Shown: positions 1 to 7,147 of the stretch, piece after piece
Layout of the letters: each line of letters opens with the position of its first letter
Numbering within the stretch: the first letter of the stretch is position 1
From: JAXJQF01 sp036311285
GTDB taxonomy: Bacteria; Pseudomonadota; Gammaproteobacteria; Enterobacterales; Succinivibrionaceae
NCBI GenBank assembly: GCA_036311285.1
Contig: JAXJQF010000151.1
Coordinates: 1-9,296 of the forward strand
Direction: 5' to 3'
DNA: 9,296 bases
Position numbers and translations under genes: made by a program
Notes under the pieces: generated by a model
What the model was told of the DNA's origin: nothing
Database searches by the model: none
The model's input: the letters and a program-made list of their open reading frames with translations, nothing else

Positions 1-99
1 AAAAATATATATTTAATCGACCTAACGTAGTATTCAGTGCCCACACAGATTGTCTAGATTTTGTTTTTAAAGAACTCTTACTTAGCTTGTAAGCAAGTG
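1..99 (-). promoter_or_regulatory. rRNA operon leader with boxB-like hairpin, boxA and boxC (16S gene outside window)
   Basis: Read on the minus strand, this is the transcribed leader of an rRNA operon running off the left edge. A bulged hairpin comes first (arms 93-98 and 80-86, loop 87-92, boxB-like). Next is a boxA, GTTCTTTAAAAA (75 to 64), close to the E. coli boxA TGCTCTTTAACA. Then comes the block AGACAATCTGTGTGGGCACT (55 to 36), which from memory matches the E. coli rrn leader base for base and includes boxC. Together these recruit the Nus antitermination complex, which keeps RNA polymerase going through rRNA. The 16S gene is expected roughly 70-110 nt beyond the edge, judging by E. 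coli spacing. A 16S-23S spacer is less likely because rrn-type promoters and gmhB lie upstream. Confidence 0.88.
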
Positions 100-105
100 A
101 TGTGC

Positions 106-133
106 ATTTTAATCGTTTTTTGAATTTCGTCAA
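106..133 (-). promoter_or_regulatory. rrn-type promoter, proximal (P2-like)
   Basis: On the minus strand a -35 TTGACG (133-128) and a -10 TAAAAT (111-106) are separated by 16 bp, the short spacer typical of E. coli rrn P1 promoters. The discriminator after the -10 starts GCACATCAC, comparable to the GC-rich GCGCCACC of rrnB P1. In E. coli that discriminator makes rRNA initiation sensitive to ppGpp/DksA and initiating NTP. The run of A and T just upstream (134-159) could act as an UP element. Transcription would start near 99, exactly before the boxB-like hairpin of the leader. It is identified by motif only. Confidence 0.75.
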
Positions 134-159
134 GTTTTTTTAACATGTTTTTTCAAAAT

Positions 160-187
160 ATTTAATATATGATTATTATTTAGTCAA
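160..187 (-). promoter_or_regulatory. possible upstream rrn promoter (P1-like)
   Basis: A second minus-strand pair, -35 TTGACT (187-182) and -10 TTAAAT (165-160), also has a 16-bp spacer. It lies 54 bp upstream of the proximal promoter, giving a tandem layout like E. coli rrn P1/P2. The -35 starts only 13 bp past the gmhB stop codon. The -10 matches consensus at four of six positions, and the region is so AT-rich that chance similarity is possible. No terminator hairpin was seen between gmhB and these promoters, so gmhB transcripts may run into the rrn operon. Confidence 0.45.
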
Positions 188-199
188 CTTTTAATCTTT

Positions 200-742
200 T
201 TACAGTAATTTTGTTACACAATCATACAAATTTTCATAGATCTTAATCGAGTTGTCTATTTCTCCGGAGATTTTATGCCCACTTTTAACTAATACACAAT
301 GTTTTATCCCTGCTGCAATACCACTTTGTACATCTGAAATCTTATCTCCAATAATATAAGACTGTTCTAAATCTATATCTAAATCTTTTTGAGCTTTTAA
401 AATCATTCCTGGTTTTGGTTTTCGACATTCACAGTCAACCTTGTATACACCAATACCATTTTTAGGATGATGAGGACAATAGTATACAGAAGCTACTTTT
501 ATACCTTGTTCTTTGAACCTCTCTAGCATCCAATCTGTTAAAATATGAAACTGTTCTTCTGTATAGTACCCTCTTCCTATACCAGATTGGTTAGTTACTA
601 TTACAATTTGATAACCTTTATCTTGAATAATCTTTAGTGCTTCAAAAGTCTTCTCTATAAATATGAAATCTTCTATCTTATAAACATAATCAACTTCTAC
701 ATTTATAACACCATCTCTATCTAGAAACACTGCCTTATTCAT
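200..742 (-). CDS. gmhB: D-glycero-D-manno-heptose 1,7-bisphosphate 7-phosphatase
   Basis: GmhB removes the C7 phosphate from heptose 1,7-bisphosphate in the cytoplasm, a step toward ADP-heptose for the LPS inner core. The protein is a HAD-superfamily phosphatase of 180 aa (E. coli about 191). Motif I is DRDGVIN with the nucleophile and acid/base aspartates D8 and D10. Motif II is TNQSG (50-54). The zinc site typical of GmhB is C89, H91, C104 and C106, followed by RKPKPGM with the motif III lysine. Motif IV is GDK..D (D133, D137). The ATG at 742 is preferred over a TTG at 748: AAGGA sits 7 nt before the ATG but only 1 nt before the TTG. It points toward the rRNA operon, as in the E. coli gmhB-rrnH order. 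Anomer specificity (beta form, as in E. coli) is inferred. Confidence 0.95.
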   Translation of the reverse strand: MNKAVFLDRDGVINVEVDYVYKIEDFIFIEKTFEALKIIQDKGYQIVIVTNQSGIGRGYYTEEQFHILTDWMLERFKEQGIKVASVYYCPHHPKNGIGVYKVDCECRKPKPGMILKAQKDLDIDLEQSYIIGDKISDVQSGIAAGIKHCVLVKSGHKISGEIDNSIKIYENLYDCVTKLL

Positions 743-787
743 GCTCAAATCCTTCTATGAATTTTTATCAATTAACATCATTTTCTG

Positions 788-818
788 TTGTAATTTAATA
801 TATACTGTAAACTATAAT
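788..818 (+). promoter_or_regulatory. candidate promoter of the tmcA-ompR-envZ-yejM operon
   Basis: A perfect -10 TATAAT (813-818) follows a TTGTAA (788-793) with a 19-bp spacer, longer than the 17-bp optimum. It would leave a 5' leader of about 85 nt before tmcA. The downstream leader holds TTGTTACACAA (830-840) and the pair CTGTAA (850-855) / TTACAG (895-900), possible operator elements. The minus strand of the same spacer must also carry the gmhB promoter, which could not be placed with confidence. AT-richness makes chance -10 boxes common here. Confidence 0.3.
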
Positions 819-911
819 CACTAAAACTATTGTTACACAACACTATATGCTGTAAGAATAATACTTTATATTATTGTTTTACAAACACATCATTTTACAG
901 ATTTTTATTTT

Positions 912-3098
912 ATGATAAATTCACTTCCAATTTCTAGAAAACTTTTTTTTGTTGATATAAATAAGGAAATCAACATCGATGAGTGTTTTGCTTATTTAAA
1001 AAAAATATTTCCTTCAACTGTTATTATTTCAACAGATAAAATAAAAGAAAAACATTCTAACTATGTGAATTATTCATACAATAACATTAATCATCTGCTT
1101 GGAAGCTCTATCAATTTCGTTATATTAGATCAAAGAAGATTAAATATTGATAATATTCTTTCATGTATAGGGGCAATTCATCATAATGGAACAATTATCG
1201 TTCTATTAGATATAGACACATTAAAAGAAACGAGCCAATATTATTGTAACTATCTTCTGTCTCAAATAACATACTTCTCATTTAATTTACAATCCTGGCC
1301 AGACTTTATCAATAATAATGAAGAACTTCAAAGTATAAAAGCGTATACAACAAAACCGCCTACAAACAACCCTATCTCTTACGACTATTATTCATGCACA
1401 AATATACTTTTGAACCACGAACAATCAAATATAAAAAAACAAATACTATCCAATTTAAAAGATAAAGTTGTTTCTTACAACCTTATTACAGGAAACAGAG
1501 GTACAGGCAAAACAACTCTTACAGTTGATATTATCAAAGAATTAATTGCTGACAATCATAATGTATCGTTAATAATTTCACCAAACAAACATCTACATCA
1601 GATATACGATATCAAAGACTTACAAATTTTTACCGTCGATACTATAGACTATCATACAAACATAACTGAAATATTATTTATAGAAGAAGCATCTTCCATC
1701 CCTGTACATAAAATAAATCATATACTAAACTTATTCAAAAAAATTGTATTTATAACCACAACCGATGGTTATGAAGGAAATTCACAAGGTTTTAAAATTA
1801 ATATTGTAGATAAGTACAATATTAACAGCTTTATTCTACATCAAAGATATAGGAACAACTACGATGCTGTTGAAATGTTTCTTAACACTATTTCGTTCCA
1901 AAGTGACACACGTGAAAACATAAAACATAACGCAAATAATAAAGATCAAGCCTTAAGAAATTCTGACATCTGTGAGTTATCCACATACAGATGTGAATTA
2001 CTAAAGCCATATAAACTATTAAACAATAATGATATAAACATTCTTATAAAATTAAATCAACTTTTAAAAGAAAACCATTATCAGCATTCATGTAACGATA
2101 TAATTAGATGGTTTTCTCCACAATGTGAAATATCTGTACTTATAGACAATAATAATGAAATTGTTGCTTTTATGATTTTGAGCTTGGAATCTTTACAAGA
2201 CTATTCACTTGCCATCGATGTATTCAACGCAATACGTCAACCAAAAAATAACCTACTCATTCAAACCTTGATTACTCATGTAGGATTACTAAATTGCTAT
2301 AAATATTATTTTTTCAGAATAGAAAGAATTGTTACCATCCCCTCTCTTAGAAGAAACGGACTTGCATCAAAACTTGTTGCACAAACAGAAAAAATTATTA
2401 AAGAACGTTCGAATACGACTTTTTTCTCAAATACTCCATTCATTGGTGTAGCATGTGCTTTAAAAGAAGATAACTTTAAATTCTGGACTTATAATCAATA
2501 TATTCCTATTTCTATCGGTCTTACTGTAGATAACGCAAGTGGTATGCGTTCAATTATTTTTATTAAAGAATTAGATAAAAATAACTGCGCTATAACAAAA
2601 AATCTACAATTCCTACAAGCAAGATTAGATTTATTAACATTCCGTCATCAAATGGAGTATGAAAGAAATATTTTAAAATTACCAGATGTAATAAACAATA
2701 AAGATTTAATGTCATTATTAAAATATCTGAATAGCTTTAATAACAATCTCTGCACTGATAAAAAAAATAAAAGAATAAATGATTTTGATGTAATAAAATT
2801 GGAAGAAATAGCTATCAAACTATTACCAATTGAACATATTCTTCAAGTCATAAAAAGTATTGCTTACTTTAAACACAGTATTGAGCATGCATTACTTGAA
2901 ATCGTAATTTACATGGTAATCACAAATATAAAATACAGAATTGACCATAAAGTGTATAATATTTTATATGATTTTATTTTAGAAAAAAATACTACCAATA
3001 CTTTAAACAAATACAAACTTTCAAGTAAGAAAAATTTAGACAACTTCATTAGAATCAAATTAAAGGATCTATTAGAAAAGACATGGAAACTGAAATAA
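912..3098 (+). CDS. tmcA: tRNA(Met) cytidine acetyltransferase TmcA
   Basis: TmcA uses ATP and acetyl-CoA to make N4-acetylcytidine at the wobble position (C34) of elongator tRNA-Met, which sharpens AUG over AUA decoding. The domain order of the E. coli enzyme (YpfI, about 671 aa) is kept: a weakly conserved N-terminal domain, a RecD-like ATPase, a GNAT acetyltransferase and a tRNA-binding tail. Seen in the 728-aa product: Walker A GNRGTGKT (194-201); the Walker B-like segment IEEASSIP (257-264); TTTDGYEG (282-289); the acetyl-CoA loop RRNGLA (480-485) after ERIVTIP (471-477); and NFKFWTYNQY (521-530), matching the E. coli FWQRCGF region. The first acid of the DE pair in Walker B is Glu (E258) instead of Asp, a conservative change. 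There is no clear Shine-Dalgarno sequence before the ATG. It is first in a four-gene cluster and overlaps ompR by 16 nt. Confidence 0.93.
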   Translation: MINSLPISRKLFFVDINKEINIDECFAYLKKIFPSTVIISTDKIKEKHSNYVNYSYNNINHLLGSSINFVILDQRRLNIDNILSCIGAIHHNGTIIVLLDIDTLKETSQYYCNYLLSQITYFSFNLQSWPDFINNNEELQSIKAYTTKPPTNNPISYDYYSCTNILLNHEQSNIKKQILSNLKDKVVSYNLITGNRGTGKTTLTVDIIKELIADNHNVSLIISPNKHLHQIYDIKDLQIFTVDTIDYHTNITEILFIEEASSIPVHKINHILNLFKKIVFITTTDGYEGNSQGFKINIVDKYNINSFILHQRYRNNYDAVEMFLNTISFQSDTRENIKHNANNKDQALRNSDICELSTYRCELLKPYKLLNNNDINILIKLNQLLKENHYQHSCNDIIRWFSPQCEISVLIDNNNEIVAFMILSLESLQDYSLAIDVFNAIRQPKNNLLIQTLITHVGLLNCYKYYFFRIERIVTIPSLRRNGLASKLVAQTEKIIKERSNTTFFSNTPFIGVACALKEDNFKFWTYNQYIPISIGLTVDNASGMRSIIFIKELDKNNCAITKNLQFLQARLDLLTFRHQMEYERNILKLPDVINNKDLMSLLKYLNSFNNNLCTDKKNKRINDFDVIKLEEIAIKLLPIEHILQVIKSIAYFKHSIEHALLEIVIYMVITNIKYRIDHKVYNILYDFILEKNTTNTLNKYKLSSKKNLDNFIRIKLKDLLEKTWKLK

Positions 3099-3811
3099 AA
3101 AAAATACTAGTTGTTGACGACCACGAAGAAATTAGGGAATTAGTGCAACGCTTTTTAAATATGCACAACTTCAATACCTTTGTTGCTGAAGACAGTAAAA
3201 GCATGAGAGCAATAATGGAAAAAGAACAAATAGATTTACTAGTATTAGATATCATGTTACCTGGTGATGACGGTTTATCAATCTGTAAGAAACTAAGAGA
3301 AGAAAAAAACAATATCCCTATTATCATGCTTACAGCAATGACAGAAGACACAGATAAAATTGTAGGACTTGAAATTGGGGCTGATGACTATTTAACTAAG
3401 CCTTTTAATTCAAGAGAATTATTAGCAAGAATAAAAGCGTTGTTACGACGTACGACAACGGTTGGAGAATCCAAGCCAATAAAGTTGAGCAAGTATTTTT
3501 TCTGTAAAGGAACATTAGACATAACCAAAAGAGAATTATCGTCACAGAAAGGAGAGATCATCACCTTATCAACAGCTGAATATGACTTATTAATAACCTT
3601 TTTACAAAATCCTCAAAAGACTCTTTCACGCGATTTCTTATTAGATATAGCTCGTGGGCGTGAAGCTCAAATATTTGATCGCTCTATTGACACCTTAGTT
3701 AGCAGACTACGTAAGAAACTAAAATCTATAAATGAAGAAGAGTGTATTAAAACTGTATGGGGAGGAGGATACTGTTTCACTGCAGAGGTTACAAATGACA
3801 CTATATCCTAA
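3083..3811 (+). CDS. ompR: OmpR-family response regulator, OmpR ortholog
   Basis: This is a DNA-binding response regulator of 242 aa (E. coli OmpR 239). The receiver domain (about 6-120) has the acidic pair D12/D13, phospho-acceptor D56 within LDIMLPGDDGLSIC, T84 and K106 in TKPF. The C-terminal winged helix (about 140-235) includes SRDFLLDIARGREAQIFDRS and ends with TVWGGGY. From memory the LPG-DGLSIC, GLEIGADDY, ARGRE and RSID-SRLR blocks are specifically OmpR-like, not just family-wide. In E. coli OmpR controls porin genes and osmotic or acid responses; the same role is inferred here. The start lies inside the end of tmcA, and the gene overlaps the kinase gene by 17 nt, so translation of all three is probably coupled. 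The Shine-Dalgarno sequence is weak. Confidence 0.93.
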   Translation: METEIKKILVVDDHEEIRELVQRFLNMHNFNTFVAEDSKSMRAIMEKEQIDLLVLDIMLPGDDGLSICKKLREEKNNIPIIMLTAMTEDTDKIVGLEIGADDYLTKPFNSRELLARIKALLRRTTTVGESKPIKLSKYFFCKGTLDITKRELSSQKGEIITLSTAEYDLLITFLQNPQKTLSRDFLLDIARGREAQIFDRSIDTLVSRLRKKLKSINEEECIKTVWGGGYCFTAEVTNDTIS

Positions 3812-5264
3812 ATCAATACTTACAAAAATTATTATAATTTCTGTCATATCTATTTTAGTTATTCAGGTAATGATTATTACCTTGTTTATCCATGACAGAA
3901 GAGAGTATTTTCAAAATAACGATATTGAATACACCTTAAATAAAATTATAAACCTATCCAAAGTATTACATATTGTATCATCTGATTACTATGAATCCGC
4001 ATTATCTACATTTAATCATCCTGGTATATTTTTGTCTTTAAGCGACACCCCGCTCTATGATACCGTTCATACAAGAAACACTAAAATTGAGAAATTCATA
4101 AACTCATCATTGAAGTACAAATATTCAAATCCACTGTTATTTAGTTCTGAAAAAACTGACCTGAAAAATGAAGAATATGAATATTTCATATCAAACAAAG
4201 AGAAAGAAATAAAGGAATCACATGTACCAAAAAACATTACAAAAACTGATATTTATAACTTTCTAAAGCAAAATAATATTAATCATCTATCAAACAAACA
4301 GACTAATAAAAACATATACAATGGTTGTATTAAGATTACCCATAATAAGTATCTAATATTCTCATATAGCCGTCATAAAGCCTTAATACCTACACTTTCA
4401 AACAAAATGATCTACACTATTTTGTTTATAACTCTTATAGGAACAATTATATTCTCAGCTTTTATCCTACAAATAATAAAACCTCTTGAAAAACTAAGCA
4501 AACAGGCCAATAACTTCAGTAAAGATTACAATCTACCTTTGCTTGAGGAAAAAGGTCCAACGGAAATTTTAACCTTAATTAAATCATTTAATAGAATGCA
4601 GAAAAAAATAAACTCATTCATTATTGATAGAACTAGAATCCTGGCTTCAATTTCACATGATTTAAAAACCCCTTTAACTACATTAAAACTTAGAACTGAT
4701 TTTCTTCCAGAATCAGAAGATAAAGAAAAAATGCTTAAAACAATAGACTCAATGACAGAGATGTTAAAAGCAACAACGATTTTTGCCAAGGGAGATACTG
4801 AAATTGAACCTATTCAAAAAGTCAATATTATTGAATTACTCAACGAAATTTGTAAAACCTATATTGAACACGATAAGAAACTAAGTTTTAAACTAAATAC
4901 GATATCTGATAAGCTTTATAATTACGAATGTAAGAAGACTGAATTTTGTCGTATTATTCAAAACATTTTAGATAATGCTTTCCAATATGGAACAATTGTT
5001 AACCTTAGCCTCACCGAAGAAAATGATAAGTTTGCGATAACAATTACAGACAATGGCCCAGGTATTCCAAAAGAACAACTTGGACAAGTATTTAAGCCTT
5101 TCTTCCGTCTTGATAAAGCTAGAAATACTCAAAACTCCAATGTAGGCTTGGGATTAAGCATTGTAAAAAGTTTCTTAATAAAACAAGGTGGTGACATTAA
5201 GTTGTCAAATATAGAACCTCATGGTTTAAGAGTCGAAATTGTTTTTTTATCAAAGGTTAATTAA
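3795..5264 (+). CDS. envZ: EnvZ-like sensor histidine kinase
   Basis: An inner-membrane sensor kinase, partner of the OmpR encoded just upstream. The 489-aa product has two membrane segments (about 9-32 and 205-228) bounding a periplasmic region, then a HAMP linker (about 229-279). The dimerisation/phosphorylation domain carries ISHDLKTPLT with the phospho-acceptor H288, preceded by DRTRILAS as in EnvZ. The ATPase domain has an N box QNILDNAFQYG (N390, N394), G1 DNGPGI (D419), an F box FKPFFR and G2 GLGL. The ATG at 3795 was chosen because GAGG stands 6 nt upstream; an ATG at 3732 would give 21 more residues but a much larger overlap with ompR. The periplasmic part, about 170 aa, is longer than the E. 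coli EnvZ sensor (about 115 aa) and was not recognised, so the signal may differ. The symbol rests on the kinase core and on pairing with ompR. Confidence 0.85.
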   Translation: MTLYPKSILTKIIIISVISILVIQVMIITLFIHDRREYFQNNDIEYTLNKIINLSKVLHIVSSDYYESALSTFNHPGIFLSLSDTPLYDTVHTRNTKIEKFINSSLKYKYSNPLLFSSEKTDLKNEEYEYFISNKEKEIKESHVPKNITKTDIYNFLKQNNINHLSNKQTNKNIYNGCIKITHNKYLIFSYSRHKALIPTLSNKMIYTILFITLIGTIIFSAFILQIIKPLEKLSKQANNFSKDYNLPLLEEKGPTEILTLIKSFNRMQKKINSFIIDRTRILASISHDLKTPLTTLKLRTDFLPESEDKEKMLKTIDSMTEMLKATTIFAKGDTEIEPIQKVNIIELLNEICKTYIEHDKKLSFKLNTISDKLYNYECKKTEFCRIIQNILDNAFQYGTIVNLSLTEENDKFAITITDNGPGIPKEQLGQVFKPFFRLDKARNTQNSNVGLGLSIVKSFLIKQGGDIKLSNIEPHGLRVEIVFLSKVN

Positions 5265-7082
5265 ATGCTAAATAAATTTAGAAATATTATACTATTCAGC
5301 TTTATTGAAGCAATTTTCATTCAACTAATTGTTTGTGTAATTACTGATGGCGTAAAATTTAATTCATCAAGTGGACTACTATTCATATTTTCCTATTTAG
5401 CAAACAACACCATTATATTTTCATTAGTTAACTTAATTTTTGGATATTTACCAAGTAAATTTAAGCTAAAAAAATTAGCAATCATTTTATCTGCAATCAC
5501 TTTTATAGGATTTGGAATATTCTTTGTTGCAAACACCTATGTACAAAACCTATATCATTTCAATATTAACATTGCAATGCTAGACCTATTATTTAATGGT
5601 GGAGGTGAAGTAATTGAAATTACAAGTGAAATGGTTATTTCAACTATTGTGTTCAGTGTAATATTATTAGCAGCATATTCTATTTCATTACTTTCTGTTA
5701 AATTTATTTCAGGTAATATTACAAGTAAATTACTAATAACTTTAATTGTTCTAAATATCCTAACAACTAATATTATAGTTGCCTTATTTACTTTTAAAAA
5801 CACCTCAAATCATCTTACACATATTAACAAAGTGCCTTTATATTCAAAACTCTCAATGAATAGTTTTTTCAGAAAATTGAACCTACAAAGCAACCAAATT
5901 ACAAACATTCAAACTAAAGAAGTTTCTGATGAGACCTTTAATTATCCTAAAAATAAATTAATATGCAATCAAACAGATTTTAAAAACATTATTATTATCT
6001 TGATTGATAGTTTAAATTCTCAATCCTTTGATACCGAATTCTTCCCTCTTTTATCAAAGGTAGCTGATGAAAATCTAGTTTTTACTAATCACCACTCTGG
6101 GAGCAATACAACTAGATATGGTGTATTTTCAATCTTCTATGGAATTTATGGTAATTATTTTGATGCAGCAATAACTAACCATAAACCTCCAGTTTTATTA
6201 AGTGAATTAAGAAAAAATGGATATGAAGTTCAAGCATTCTCTAGTTCTCAATTATATCGACCAGAATTCTACCAAAATGTGTTCTTAGATATACCTAATC
6301 TAAGAACAAAATCAAACGGTGATAATAGCCATGAAAGAGATAACGACGCTATAAAAGATTTTAAAGATTTTATGGCTAATAAAAATAATGGCTACAAAGC
6401 AAAATTCGCATTTGTCTTTCTAGATCAATTGCATTCACTTCAACTATATGATGAACAACTTAAATACCAAAAGTTTAAAACACCATGGACAAAACCTAAT
6501 TATTTAGAATTAAACAACGATTTCGATAGAAATATATTCAAAAACCTGCAGGGTAACATTGCTATACACATTGACAAGAAGATTAATGATATGATTGATT
6601 ATTTAAAAGAAATCAATGAGTGGGAAAATAGTATTGTTATTATCAGTGCAGACCATGGACAAGAATTTAATGAGACTAAGAAAAATTATTGGGGACACAA
6701 TAGTAATTTCTCAAAATGGCAGATATCTGTTCCAATGATAATCCATTGGCCTGGAACTGAACCAAAAGTATATACTCATAAAACAACTCACTATGATATA
6801 CCTACAACTCTGCTTAATGATTACATGCAGTGTCAAAATAATATCAGTGACTATTCTATTGGAAAATCAATCTTTGATGAAAAGTACAAATTAAAATATT
6901 TCCCTGTTGTTAATTACAATGATAGTGGATTAATATACGATGACAAAATCCTATCATTTGGTAATTTCTCAACTATTAATCTGTATGATAATGACTACAA
7001 TCCTTTAGATTTAGATAACCATAAAGACGTTATCAACGATTTAAAAAATTACATGATGAACCAAAATGAGTTTTCAAACTAA
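5265..7082 (+). CDS. yejM: YejM/PbgA/LapC-like inner-membrane protein with alkaline phosphatase/sulfatase-type periplasmic domain
   Basis: YejM is an essential inner-membrane protein in E. coli that senses periplasmic-leaflet LPS and, through LapB and FtsH, sets LpxC stability and so LPS synthesis. The 605-aa product (E. coli 586) has five hydrophobic segments (about 8-27, 37-60, 70-91, 122-145, 154-177), then a large periplasmic sulfatase-fold domain from about 230. Family signatures are SGSNTTRYGVFSIFYGI (278-294), close to E. coli SGNTTDNGIFGLFYGI, and VPMIIHWPGTEP (489-500). Metal-site residues of the fold are present: D248, T282/T283, ADHG (D463, H464) and GHNS (H478), plus H390. From memory E. 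coli YejM has AGRG where this protein has ADHG, so this copy may keep hydrolase chemistry. The ATG directly follows the kinase stop, with AAGG 8 nt before it. LtaS- or EptA-type enzymes share the fold but lack these signatures. Confidence 0.88.
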   Translation: MLNKFRNIILFSFIEAIFIQLIVCVITDGVKFNSSSGLLFIFSYLANNTIIFSLVNLIFGYLPSKFKLKKLAIILSAITFIGFGIFFVANTYVQNLYHFNINIAMLDLLFNGGGEVIEITSEMVISTIVFSVILLAAYSISLLSVKFISGNITSKLLITLIVLNILTTNIIVALFTFKNTSNHLTHINKVPLYSKLSMNSFFRKLNLQSNQITNIQTKEVSDETFNYPKNKLICNQTDFKNIIIILIDSLNSQSFDTEFFPLLSKVADENLVFTNHHSGSNTTRYGVFSIFYGIYGNYFDAAITNHKPPVLLSELRKNGYEVQAFSSSQLYRPEFYQNVFLDIPNLRTKSNGDNSHERDNDAIKDFKDFMANKNNGYKAKFAFVFLDQLHSLQLYDEQLKYQKFKTPWTKPNYLELNNDFDRNIFKNLQGNIAIHIDKKINDMIDYLKEINEWENSIVIISADHGQEFNETKKNYWGHNSNFSKWQISVPMIIHWPGTEPKVYTHKTTHYDIPTTLLNDYMQCQNNISDYSIGKSIFDEKYKLKYFPVVNYNDSGLIYDDKILSFGNFSTINLYDNDYNPLDLDNHKDVINDLKNYMMNQNEFSN

Positions 7083-7098
7083 TTATTTTGAGTAAATA

Positions 7099-7134
7099 AA
7101 GTTATAAACCTATTTAAAAATAGGTTTATAACTT
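7099..7134. terminator. bidirectional intrinsic terminator between yejM and rraB
   Basis: A perfect 16-bp inverted repeat (7099-7114 with 7119-7134) closes a 4-nt loop TAAA. It stands between two convergent genes, 16 nt past the yejM stop and 13 nt past the rraB stop. On the minus strand the stem is followed by TTATTTACT, and on the plus strand by ATTAGAATTTT, so neither side has an uninterrupted T-run. The stem is AT-rich, with four G:C pairs. Ending both transcripts is the simplest role; protecting 3' ends from exonucleases is an alternative. Confidence 0.75.
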
Positions 7135-7147
7135 ATTAGAATTTTGA

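Noticed and set aside
743..748. TTG start for gmhB two codons upstream
   Set aside because: The Shine-Dalgarno AAGGA is only 1 nt from the TTG but 7 nt from the ATG at 742.
3055..3351. Minus-strand reading frame of 98 codons
   Set aside because: It lies opposite ompR, whose protein is clearly conserved; the minus-strand product is low-complexity Ser/Ile/Leu with no recognisable domain.
3732..3794. Upstream ATG extending the kinase by 21 residues
   Set aside because: It would overlap ompR by 80 nt and add a charged stretch with no signal function; the ATG at 3795 has a well-placed GAGG.
4526..4789. Minus-strand reading frame of 87 codons
   Set aside because: It is opposite the HAMP and phospho-acceptor region of the kinase gene and is explained as an antisense shadow.
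5555..5803. Minus-strand reading frame of 82 codons
   Set aside because: It is opposite the membrane segments of the YejM-like gene; its hydrophobic look mirrors that strand.
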